Shown piece by piece: positions 14,565-21,500 of a DNA stretch of 38,337 nt. Each line of letters begins with the position of its first letter. Within the stretch, counting starts at the first letter, position 1. This DNA is from Kordia sp964351775 (GTDB taxonomy: Bacteria > Bacteroidota > Bacteroidia > Flavobacteriales > Flavobacteriaceae). A program made the translations under genes and the position numbers. Location of the stretch: NCBI GenBank assembly GCA_964351775.1, contig CAYGPQ010000042.1:1-38337 (forward strand). Reading direction: 5' to 3'. The notes under the pieces were generated by a model that worked only from the letters and a program-made list of their open reading frames with translations, made no database searches and was not told the origin of the DNA.

Positions 14565-14753
14565 ATGGAAAATTCATTGTTTAAAAAAAATGAAATCACA
14601 AAGAAAGAGGCTGGTAAAATAGTTGGTGGTACAGACACCTATGAACAGGCCACCATTGGGATGAAACAAACAGTTTGGTGGCATATTATTTTAGGTGTTC
14701 GGACAGACTCAGAGTTTGCTTCTGACCACCAAGATTTTCAAGAACCTCAGTAA
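14565..14753 (+). CDS. grasp-with-spasm (graspetide) precursor peptide (62 aa)
   Basis: The leader FKKNEITKKEAGKIVGG ends at residue 22. The 40-residue core has no Cys but many Thr/Ser and Asp/Glu (TDTYEQATIG at its start, TDSEFASDHQDFQE near its end), as expected for a peptide given ester or amide side-chain crosslinks by an ATP-grasp enzyme. It lacks the microviridin TxKYPSD motif. It is followed by its ATP-grasp maturase and SPASM partner, which identifies it by context as the substrate. A terminator-like hairpin between precursor and enzymes would give excess precursor transcript. Which Thr/Ser pair with which acids cannot be read from the sequence. Confidence 0.75.
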   Translation: MENSLFKKNEITKKEAGKIVGGTDTYEQATIGMKQTVWWHIILGVRTDSEFASDHQDFQEPQ

Positions 14754-14766
14754 TTTTTTGAAAACG

Positions 14767-14809
14767 AATAATAAGGAGCGTATATTTTCTATGCTCCCTA
14801 TTATTTTTT
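14767..14809 (+). terminator. terminator/attenuator between graspetide precursor and enzymes
   Basis: AATAATA (14767-14773) and GGAGC (14775-14779) pair with GCTCC (14793-14797) and TATTATT (14799-14805), with one mismatch and a 13-base loop, followed by a T tract. It is 13 bases after the precursor stop. Partial read-through would express the downstream maturase genes. Confidence 0.75.
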
Positions 14810-14969
14810 CTGTTTTTGATTAATTCAATGATTCTAGCAAATGAAATTGCATATCATTTTCTTTAAAAAAACAGTAATTATTCTTCGCGTCAAATAGTAT
14901 TTGATGCTATACCAAAAATAAACATACCAAAATGTTTTTTAGAAATTTTGTTTAAATTCTTAAAAGAAT

Positions 14970-15992
14970 ATGATATTAATAATTAGCATGTCTAAAAGGG
15001 AAGAAACAACTGATCATGTTATGGATTGGCTTGATGAATTTAATGGAGATTACTACAGACTCAATGGTGATGATTTTATTGATAAAGTAGATATTATTAA
15101 TGGGAGGATACAGTTTGAAAATTTCAATCCCGAAGCTATTAACATTATTTGGAATCGTCGATGGTCTTCTGGTGGGCTAATCAATACAAAAAATGAGGTG
15201 CATTATGATGCTCTCGGAGCCAAAAATGCGAGCACACTACTATCATTACTCAGACGAGAAAATGGAGTTTTAAGATCATTCTTAAATTTAAATTTAGACA
15301 GTGCAGTTTGGACAACTCGCCCAGAAAAAATGTCAGCAAACAAAATAGAGAATTTAGAGATCGCTAAGTCTTGTAATTTATCAGTGCCAGAATATGTGAT
15401 AACATCCTGCAAGTTAACTCTAAGTCAATTTGCAAAAAAGCACCAAAGAATTATTTGTAAACCTATTTCTGAAACACCTTCTTTTACGAGTTTCATTGAA
15501 AATGATGATATCGTTGAGTCCCTAATTCTGTATACAAAAAGGTTTACTACCGATCTAATAGAAGAGATTCCTAATTCTTTCTTTAAATCTCTTTTTCAAC
15601 AAGAAATTATAAAAGAATTTGAAATTCGAGTTTTTTATTTAAACGATACCTGTTACTCAATGGCTATCTTTTCTCAAAATGATAAGCAGACTCAGGTAGA
15701 TTTTAGAAACTATAATACTAAGAAACCTAATAGGACAGTACCTTTTAATCTTCCGAAGGAAGTTGAAAATAATGTGAAAAAATTCTGCAACAAAGCTGGA
15801 TATAACATGGGCTCTTTAGATCTCATAAAGTCAACAGATGGTAAGTATTACTTCCTGGAAATCAATCCCATTGGTCAATTTGGAATGGTATCTTATCCGT
15901 GTAATTATTATTTAGAAAAAAAACTTGCAAAATACTTAGTAGATGAAAATAAAAAAATTAAACAAAAAAGGAGTACTGAAAGAATCATTTGA
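14970..15992 (+). CDS. grasp-with-spasm ATP-grasp peptide maturase
   Basis: The 340-aa enzyme resembles the MvdC/MvdD-type ATP-grasp ligases that form ester or amide crosslinks between side chains of a precursor peptide. Marks seen are an N-terminal Rossmann-like start (MILIISMSKREETTDHVMDWL), a conserved NIIWNRRWSSG region, RPEKMSANKIENLEIAK, the nucleotide-binding Lys in RIICKPIS, FQQEIIKEFEIRVFYL, and the metal-binding YYFLEINPIGQFG near the C-terminus. The size fits the family. It follows the precursor after a terminator-like hairpin and overlaps a small 75-aa gene. I assign it to the grasp-with-spasm system because a SPASM protein without a radical SAM domain follows. Confidence 0.87.
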   Translation: MILIISMSKREETTDHVMDWLDEFNGDYYRLNGDDFIDKVDIINGRIQFENFNPEAINIIWNRRWSSGGLINTKNEVHYDALGAKNASTLLSLLRRENGVLRSFLNLNLDSAVWTTRPEKMSANKIENLEIAKSCNLSVPEYVITSCKLTLSQFAKKHQRIICKPISETPSFTSFIENDDIVESLILYTKRFTTDLIEEIPNSFFKSLFQQEIIKEFEIRVFYLNDTCYSMAIFSQNDKQTQVDFRNYNTKKPNRTVPFNLPKEVENNVKKFCNKAGYNMGSLDLIKSTDGKYYFLEINPIGQFGMVSYPCNYYLEKKLAKYLVDENKKIKQKRSTERII

Positions 15993-16170
15993 AAACTTAG
16001 AAAATCAGTTGCCTCTTTTTTTTAAAAATCCCAACATTAAAGAATTTTCAGTAAAAATAGATTCTTCTAATTTTATTGGTTTGGATGAGTTTCCGGTTTA
16101 CAATTCAAAAAGTTCAGCTTGTCGACCATTCTATAAGCCAATTTCAAAAATACATTTCATCAATGAATAA
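15943..16170 (+). CDS. 75-aa protein between ATP-grasp and SPASM genes, unknown
   Basis: The only ATG in the frame is at 15943, so the gene overlaps the ATP-grasp gene by 50 bases; its TAA stop overlaps the SPASM gene start by 8 bases (ATGAATAA). The product is basic at the N-terminus (KIKKLNKKGVLK) and shows no membrane segment, no GG leader and one Cys (SSACRPF). I do not recognise it. The tight overlaps on both sides support translational coupling and a real gene, perhaps a small accessory or peptide-binding subunit of the maturation complex. A chance open frame cannot be excluded. Confidence 0.5.
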   Translation: MKIKKLNKKGVLKESFENLENQLPLFFKNPNIKEFSVKIDSSNFIGLDEFPVYNSKSSACRPFYKPISKIHFINE

Positions 16171-17200
16171 GTCCAATTACATACATCTTTTCGCCAATTG
16201 TATTCCTGTTAAGGGAGCAAAAAATATAATCGTTTGCGATGTACAACGTGGTGCATATTTTGAAATAGATATGGTGCTCTATGAAATTCTTGTAGAACAT
16301 TCCAACAAAACGATTGAAGAAATAATTAAGTTTTATGGTCAACAGTATGAAGATGAAATTCTCCATCAAATAGATCAACTTTTGAAAGAAGAACTTGTGC
16401 ATATTACGGCTGAGTATTATTTGTTTCCTAAATTGGATCTCACCTGGGAAACTCCCTCAGTAATTACAAATATGATTATTGAATATGGTGATTATTTTGA
16501 AGAAAAGGAAGAAGAAATAGTAGATGACCTTATTAAATTAGGTGTGCAGTTTCTTGAATTGAGATTCTATTCAGAGGTGAGCTATGAAAAATTATGCAAC
16601 ATACTTCAAGCAATACAAAAAACGAAAGTTATTGGAATTTATTTAGTACTTCAAAGTTTTCCATGTAAGGATATTGACAAGTTTTTAATAGAAAACCAGC
16701 GAATAATTAGCGTCCTGCTGTCAAATGTCACAGACGCTGAAAAGGAACGTTATAAAAACTATGATAAGATATCAGTAGTTAAGAATAAAATAGTAAATAA
16801 CGAAAACTGTGGAATCATTTGCCAAAATTCATTTCAGGTAAATCTAGAGTTGTTTACGGAAAGTCAACAATTTAATTCCTGTTTAAATAAAAAGCTTTCC
16901 TTACTCGAAAATGGAGCTATAAAAAATTGCCCTTCAATGCTCGAAACCTTAGGGAATATTAATGAATCTAGCCTAACAGAAATACTTGATTCAAAAAAAG
17001 ACGATATTCATAAATATTGGAATATCACAAAGGATCAGATTGAAGTGTGCAAAGACTGTGAATTTCGTTATATCTGTACCGACTGCAGAGCCTTTAGGGG
17101 AAGTAACAATATTTACTCCAAACCTCTCAAATGCAACTACAACCCTTATAATGGTGAGTGGGAAGATAACTTAAGAGAGAAGGAAAGCAGAACGATATGA
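16163..17200 (+). CDS. grasp-with-spasm SPASM-domain peptide maturase partner
   Basis: An upstream ATG at 16076 exists, but the start at 16163 (MNKSNYIHLF) begins the family-like sequence and matches the overlap with the 75-aa gene, giving 345 aa. The C-terminal SPASM domain has the cysteine pattern C-x10-G-x4-C (CLNKKLSLLENGAIKNC), then C-x2-C-x5-C-x2-C (CKDCEFRYICTDC), then KCNYNP, enough to bind auxiliary iron-sulfur clusters. No radical-SAM CxxxCxxC motif is present. This is the known peculiarity of grasp-with-spasm systems, where the SPASM protein probably binds the precursor or assists the ATP-grasp enzyme. Its own reaction is not established. Confidence 0.85.
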   Translation: MNKSNYIHLFANCIPVKGAKNIIVCDVQRGAYFEIDMVLYEILVEHSNKTIEEIIKFYGQQYEDEILHQIDQLLKEELVHITAEYYLFPKLDLTWETPSVITNMIIEYGDYFEEKEEEIVDDLIKLGVQFLELRFYSEVSYEKLCNILQAIQKTKVIGIYLVLQSFPCKDIDKFLIENQRIISVLLSNVTDAEKERYKNYDKISVVKNKIVNNENCGIICQNSFQVNLELFTESQQFNSCLNKKLSLLENGAIKNCPSMLETLGNINESSLTEILDSKKDDIHKYWNITKDQIEVCKDCEFRYICTDCRAFRGSNNIYSKPLKCNYNPYNGEWEDNLREKESRTI

Positions 17201-17341
17201 TGTCTTCTCTTGAGAACATTTGGTTGCTTTTTATGTATGATCAAAAATAAGCAGTTTTGTATATTTTATCTCCTGTTTGTATGCACAAATTTTATAGGTT
17301 ATAAGACTTTTAAGTTTTAGGAATCTTCTATTTTTTTAGAA

Positions 17342-17380
17342 TTAAAGACACAAGAAGCGAGTGTCTTTAAATGTTCGCTT
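17342..17380 (+). promoter_or_regulatory. pseudoknot-capable leader element before the 17406 precursor
   Basis: TTAAAGACAC (17342-17351) pairs perfectly with GTGTCTTTAA (17361-17370). The loop sequence AAGCGA (17355-17360) pairs perfectly with the downstream TCGCTT (17375-17380). The two helices interlock as an H-type pseudoknot or compete. The element ends 25 bases before ATG 17406, so it would lie in the mRNA leader. Confidence 0.5.
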
Positions 17381-17405
17381 AAATCATCATTTTAATTTTT
17401 TACTC

Positions 17406-17579
17406 ATGAAAAAAAAGAATCTACATCACTTGAACGTTCAAAAAAAGACAATTTCCAATTTGAACACTTCTCATCTAAAAGGCGGAACAGACATGCCTAC
17501 GCTTGACATCTTAAATTCTCAATGTGTATGTGGCACTGATTTGTTTTGCAAGACAGTACCACCTTTTTGCATCTTTTAA
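17406..17579 (+). CDS. lanthipeptide-like precursor peptide (57 aa)
   Basis: An in-frame ATG at 17361 is possible, but MKKKNLHHLNVQKKTISNL from ATG 17406 matches the shared leader form, so that start is chosen. The leader ends in LKGG at residues 24-27. The 30-residue core (TDMPTLDILN first) contains four Cys (40, 42, 48, 55) and several Thr/Ser, with a hydrophobic end VPPFCIF. It follows the graspetide operon by 205 bases and precedes another GG-leader peptide. The core is unrelated to the graspetide core, so it is probably processed by other enzymes located elsewhere. Confidence 0.72.
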   Translation: MKKKNLHHLNVQKKTISNLNTSHLKGGTDMPTLDILNSQCVCGTDLFCKTVPPFCIF

Positions 17580-17658
17580 AATAAAAGAACACATACCAAT
17601 AAACATAACGAGTTACCATTTGTACTCACTACACAATTAACCTTTAAATTTTTAAATT

Positions 17659-17844
17659 ATGAAACAACACATTTTAAGTATCGGAAAAGCTTTAACAAAA
17701 GCAGAACAAAGCACTATTCATGGTGGTTTTGGAGAAGAATGCGATCCACTTTCAGGAACATGTACAAATGATGGAGATTGTTATGAGCTTCACAATAGAT
17801 TTCCATCAAGTTGTATAGCTGGTTGTTGTGTGACTCCATACTAG
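17659..17844 (+). CDS. GG-leader Cys-rich peptide of a different leader type (61 aa)
   Basis: The leader MKQHILSIGKALTKAEQST ends in IHGG (residues 20-23). It differs from the other leaders and resembles double-glycine leaders of bacteriocin-like peptides in Bacteroidota. The 38-residue core has six Cys (28, 35, 41, 52, 56, 57; spacing 6-5-10-3-0) and the sequence begins FGEECDPLSGTC. An even number of cysteines with a C-terminal CC suggests three disulfides in a knottin-like miniprotein, although RiPP modification is also possible. Export would require a peptidase-containing ABC transporter, not seen in the window. It is followed by a strong terminator. Confidence 0.7.
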   Translation: MKQHILSIGKALTKAEQSTIHGGFGEECDPLSGTCTNDGDCYELHNRFPSSCIAGCCVTPY

Positions 17845-17924
17845 TGGAAAATAAGAAGATACTTTGAAGTTTACAGAGTCTTCTAGTTTTATCATCATAA
17901 CCAACCATTATTTAGATCATAAAA

Positions 17925-17962
17925 AAACGGATAAAAAAGTGAAAACACTCATTTATCCGTTT
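17925..17962. terminator. bidirectional intrinsic terminator
   Basis: AAACGGATAAA (17925-17935) pairs with TTTATCCGTTT (17952-17962), and an inner GTG/CAC may extend the structure. T tracts follow on both strands. It can end the peptide gene on the plus strand and the long NRPS operon on the minus strand. Confidence 0.85.
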
Positions 17963-18061
17963 GTTTGATCTTGATAAGATATCAACTTATACTGCAATCT
18001 TATACCATTTATAGTTTGAATTTACTGTAAAAGAAAATAATTATTTTTTTCTTGATTCAAA

Positions 18062-18145
18062 CTAAAAAACGAAAGCATAGCCTAAGCTGAAGAACGGAAA
18101 AAAGGGTGTTTTATTCCAGTAAATCCAAATGGTAAATCGTATTAT
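18062..18145 (-). pseudogene. possible remnant of an outer-membrane beta-barrel C-terminus
   Basis: After the TAA of the 18155 gene and a second stop (TAG), the same frame reads 27 codons ending IYWNKTPFFPFFSLGYAFVF and TAG. The alternating aromatic pattern and the terminal Phe resemble the last strand of outer-membrane barrels. No start codon or upstream part remains. It may be debris of a deleted gene or chance. Confidence 0.3.
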
Positions 18146-18154
18146 CTATATTTT

Positions 18155-19525
18155 TTAGTCGTGTTCGTACACTATAGCTTCCACAGCTCCCGTTGCAGAA
18201 TTAATTACACCTGAAGTCGTTTGTACTGGTGACATCCGAACCCATGAACCTGCGTAAGTATTTCCAAAACCAAAAGATCCCCAAACTAATTTATGCGGTG
18301 TCCATTCATTTTCTCTATTTGGTGCTAGTAAATCCAAAGAATCACTAAATTCTTGTGCGATGTATTTTCCGCTTTTTAAAGCTTCATTAATACTGTTTTC
18401 CCAATCAGAAACCGACATGAATTTTCCGATATACACATCTTTTCCTTGCAAACCGTCTATAATTTTGATCACAAATTTATCTTTGAATGCTTTGAGAAGT
18501 GTGATGATGTTATGAGTTTTTCCTTCATAAATAACATCAGCATTTACGACCATTTCAGTCCAGGGAATGTATTTTAAGACCAATTCATTTTGATGTTCTT
18601 CGAACTTACGTTCATTGGCAAGTCTTCTTAATACCGCAAGATTTCTTTTGTCGCGCATAAACATCGTTCCTAAATGATCTGGAAAATAGACACTGTTCAT
18701 GATAAAAGCTCTAAATAAATCTGGAGAAATATTGTTAAGTGAAAAATCGAAAATCAGCACTGCATCCACTTTTTTAGTTTCATGATACAATCCATCTGCC
18801 TTCATTTTTAAAGCAGCAATTGGGGCCATGTATACATTTCCATGTTTTCCGATGCGTTGCAATTCTTTTTTTAATAAATCTTCTAAAAAATTTCTAACGA
18901 GTTCACTATGCTCCTTTTCTGCTTCCACATCAGATACTAAAAAGATATTGATTTCAGAACTTTTTGTTTGTGTATAGGCTAGAATTTGTTCAATGACAAA
19001 TTTAATGTATAGTGTTTGCGTTTTACGCGATATAAATTGTTTTCCTATGAGATCATTCGATAAAATTTGGTGTGTATTTCGAATGATTGGCTCAAAATTT
19101 TGAAACTCCATGCCTCCTATGGATGAGCCCATGTTTACTTCTAATACTTTGAATCCAGTTTTTGTTAAACTCAAATCCAATCGGCAACTAACGGGCACTT
19201 CTCGTTCATGACACATCATAGAAAATTGTGCGATGGTTTCGTCTCCACCAAAATAGAAATCAGCTATTTTTTGTACATCGTCATTAAAATATAGCGTTGG
19301 TATTTTTTGCAATAATTTAGGAATCAAGATACTTACTTCTGTTAGTTTTTGTGTAAGTTCTTTGTCAATCACTACAGGACAAGAAGAAATAGGATATTTG
19401 AAATTCCGGAAAATCTCAGGGATTAAACCTGTGTCTGTGTCTATTAAGGGTGAAATTGTTTCATACGATTCTACGTTAAAAGCATCATACATGTCAAATA
19501 AGATCGTTTGCTTCATCTCTGTCAT
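18155..19525 (-). CDS. glutathionylspermidine-synthase-like ATP-grasp ligase (copy 3)
   Basis: The 456-aa protein is homologous to the two tandem proteins at 21501 and 22987 but more diverged. It keeps the permuted ATP-grasp order: R115-x-D117 and E129-x-N131 (CRLDLSLTKTGFKVLEVN) come first, followed by RDKRNLAVLRRLANE, FVIKIIDGLQGKDVYIGKF, IAQEFSDS and WVRMSP near the C-terminus. In glutathionylspermidine synthase the same R-x-D...E-x-N spacing binds Mg and ATP, so a carboxylate-amine (C-N) ligase is likely. In the phosphate-binding segment this copy has IKIIDG where the others have IKPFxG. It is the last gene of the NRPS-containing operon, 18 bases after the S33 peptidase gene. Confidence 0.75.
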   Translation of the reverse strand: MTEMKQTILFDMYDAFNVESYETISPLIDTDTGLIPEIFRNFKYPISSCPVVIDKELTQKLTEVSILIPKLLQKIPTLYFNDDVQKIADFYFGGDETIAQFSMMCHEREVPVSCRLDLSLTKTGFKVLEVNMGSSIGGMEFQNFEPIIRNTHQILSNDLIGKQFISRKTQTLYIKFVIEQILAYTQTKSSEINIFLVSDVEAEKEHSELVRNFLEDLLKKELQRIGKHGNVYMAPIAALKMKADGLYHETKKVDAVLIFDFSLNNISPDLFRAFIMNSVYFPDHLGTMFMRDKRNLAVLRRLANERKFEEHQNELVLKYIPWTEMVVNADVIYEGKTHNIITLLKAFKDKFVIKIIDGLQGKDVYIGKFMSVSDWENSINEALKSGKYIAQEFSDSLDLLAPNRENEWTPHKLVWGSFGFGNTYAGSWVRMSPVQTTSGVINSATGAVEAIVYEHD

Positions 19526-19543
19526 TTTTTATGCGTTCATATT

Positions 19544-21466
19544 TTAGAAAGATAGTATTCCCCAATAGAAGAAATAAAATGCGATAAGGAAATTTGAAAA
19601 TAGAATAATTGCGACAATACCAATGCTATGCACTTTACGAATGCGAATGATAAAGTAAATAATTGTACAAACTAATACTACGACGAATATGTAAAGTAAC
19701 GTGAATAAATATTCGTATTGTTTTGGTAGTCCAAATGCTAAGGTATAAAAATTAGTATCTGCAGTATTGATGAATGCGTTTACAAATCCTAGCAATAATA
19801 CAACACCAATAGCTGAACTTAACATTAATAGTAATTTTATAAGAACATTTGATTTTCGACTGCTCTTTTTTAGCAACATTGGAATTAAGTAACCAAAAAA
19901 TGTAACTATACACATCATCAGCGCAATTAATAATGGTCCAAAGAATAGCATATCTGGTGCGCCAAAACTATTTCCCATTTTAGAAATTCCTTTGTTTACA
20001 TTGATATCGTGTATAAAGTTTATGTTTGTATGAGCCACAGCAGTTTGCGTTTTCGGTTGTTGATTTGGCGATGCAACAAATTGTGTTATGATTTCTTTTG
20101 CTGATGGGCTAAAACTAGACGCATGCCCAGTTGTTTCGGTATGAATGACATACGCCGTAGTAATTTTTGATTGTAATATTTCTCCATTTTTTGCGGGCGT
20201 TATAGGATCATATTTTCCTGTGAAAATTAATGTTGGAACGTTTATTTGTAACCCTAACGAATCTATTTTGAAACGACCTTTTAGTTTTTCATTCCACTTG
20301 TCACAAACCACAAAATCAGATTTATAAAATGAGAGTCCTGCGGTTAATTTTGTAGTGGCATTGTTCTTTTTATAGTCTTTATACGAGTTGCTCGGAATGG
20401 TTTCGTTACAACTGACACAATAGTACATTCCATAATCTAATGATAACGCGCCTGAAAAAGCCGCGACCAATTCACTCAAGGCTTCTTTATTTCCGTTGTT
20501 AAATTCGTAAATTAATAGTGGTAGGATTTCTATGAGTTGTTGATTGTATAAGGCTTGATGAACTGCAATTTTGAAATCTTCTGCGTTGTATGTAAACGTG
20601 CCTTCTTCAATAATCGATTTGTTGACGGTTACGGTTATTGGGTTTTCCGAAAGTTTGGCAATGGTTTCATAGTATTTGCTTTCTAAATCTGGATAATTTG
20701 CATGGCAATTCGGATCATTTTTACAATCTTCAAATACTTTGTTCAGACTACTGACGTAATTGATTGTATTGTTTGTATAATATTCATTGAGCTCTGAAAT
20801 GGGCGAATCTAATATTAAATTTGCTACATCCTCAGGAAAATCCGTTGCATATACTTGTGCCATATACGTTCCGTAGGAAACTCCATATACCGTCCAATGA
20901 TCATAGTTTAGGTAGGTTTTCAGACTATGTAAATCTTTCGCAATATTTCCGCTATGATACGCTGTGATGTCAATTCCTTCAATTAATAGTTTTCGTTGAC
21001 ACGCCATTGCAGCCGCTGCTTTTTCGGCTTCATCTTCTGATGGCGTTTGATTTTTCGCTAATATTTTTAGAAAATCGGCACCTAAGTCTGGACATAATTT
21101 TGGTTCTGACAAACCCGTTCCTCTGATATCCACTAAAATAATATCGCTTTGTTCTCTTAATGGATGTGAAATCCAAGACCAAACAGCATTTATGGCACCA
21201 GCACCTGGTCCGCCTTCAATAATGACTACCGGGCTTGATTTTTTAGTATTGGAAGACGTGCTTTTTATGATCGCAACAGCTAATTTTACCTTGTTTTCAG
21301 TAGTTTCATCCCAATTTTCAGGAACCGTTAAATATCCCCATTCAATGTTTTCCTTTTTGAGTGTTTCTGAATTTGGATAGAAAGAGGCAGTTTTCTCAAA
21401 ACTTTGCGCTTGTATCGCTAGTGTAGTGAGAAAAAAGATCCCTAAAAGTTTGATTATTTTATACAT
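19544..21466 (-). CDS. S33 alpha/beta-hydrolase peptidase with C-terminal membrane domain
   Basis: The 640-aa protein has an N-terminal signal peptide (MYKIIKLLGIFFLTTLAIQAQ), then an alpha/beta-hydrolase of the tripeptidyl/prolyl aminopeptidase type: VIIEGGPGAGA (oxyanion region), nucleophile S197 in GVSYGTYMA, D420 in FTGKYDPITP and H448 in TTGHASSF. After about residue 500 there are four or so membrane helices ending in FYFFYWGILSF, so the catalytic domain should be held at the membrane facing the periplasm. The gene lies between two ATP-grasp ligase genes in the NRPS operon. It may trim a peptide product or pro-form during export or act in self-protection (inference). Confidence 0.85.
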   Translation of the reverse strand: MYKIIKLLGIFFLTTLAIQAQSFEKTASFYPNSETLKKENIEWGYLTVPENWDETTENKVKLAVAIIKSTSSNTKKSSPVVIIEGGPGAGAINAVWSWISHPLREQSDIILVDIRGTGLSEPKLCPDLGADFLKILAKNQTPSEDEAEKAAAAMACQRKLLIEGIDITAYHSGNIAKDLHSLKTYLNYDHWTVYGVSYGTYMAQVYATDFPEDVANLILDSPISELNEYYTNNTINYVSSLNKVFEDCKNDPNCHANYPDLESKYYETIAKLSENPITVTVNKSIIEEGTFTYNAEDFKIAVHQALYNQQLIEILPLLIYEFNNGNKEALSELVAAFSGALSLDYGMYYCVSCNETIPSNSYKDYKKNNATTKLTAGLSFYKSDFVVCDKWNEKLKGRFKIDSLGLQINVPTLIFTGKYDPITPAKNGEILQSKITTAYVIHTETTGHASSFSPSAKEIITQFVASPNQQPKTQTAVAHTNINFIHDINVNKGISKMGNSFGAPDMLFFGPLLIALMMCIVTFFGYLIPMLLKKSSRKSNVLIKLLLMLSSAIGVVLLLGFVNAFINTADTNFYTLAFGLPKQYEYLFTLLYIFVVVLVCTIIYFIIRIRKVHSIGIVAIILFSNFLIAFYFFYWGILSF

Positions 21467-21500
21467 GTGTTATTTTTAGTTCTTTGACTTAAAAATTTGA

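Larger units (their letters stand above)
17845..18154. other. 310-base convergent gap
   Basis: This gap between the 17659 peptide gene and the converging 18155 ligase gene holds a bidirectional terminator (17925-17962) and a possible outer-membrane-protein tail on the minus strand (18062-18145). The rest is A/T-rich with no further signal seen. Confidence 0.6.

Noticed and set aside
16076..16162. Upstream start of the SPASM gene
   Set aside because: The 29 extra residues lie fully inside the 75-aa gene in another frame, while ATG 16163 gives the family-like N-terminus.
17361..17405. Upstream start of the 17406 precursor
   Set aside because: It would begin inside the pseudoknot-like element and add 15 residues before the typical MKKKN leader start.
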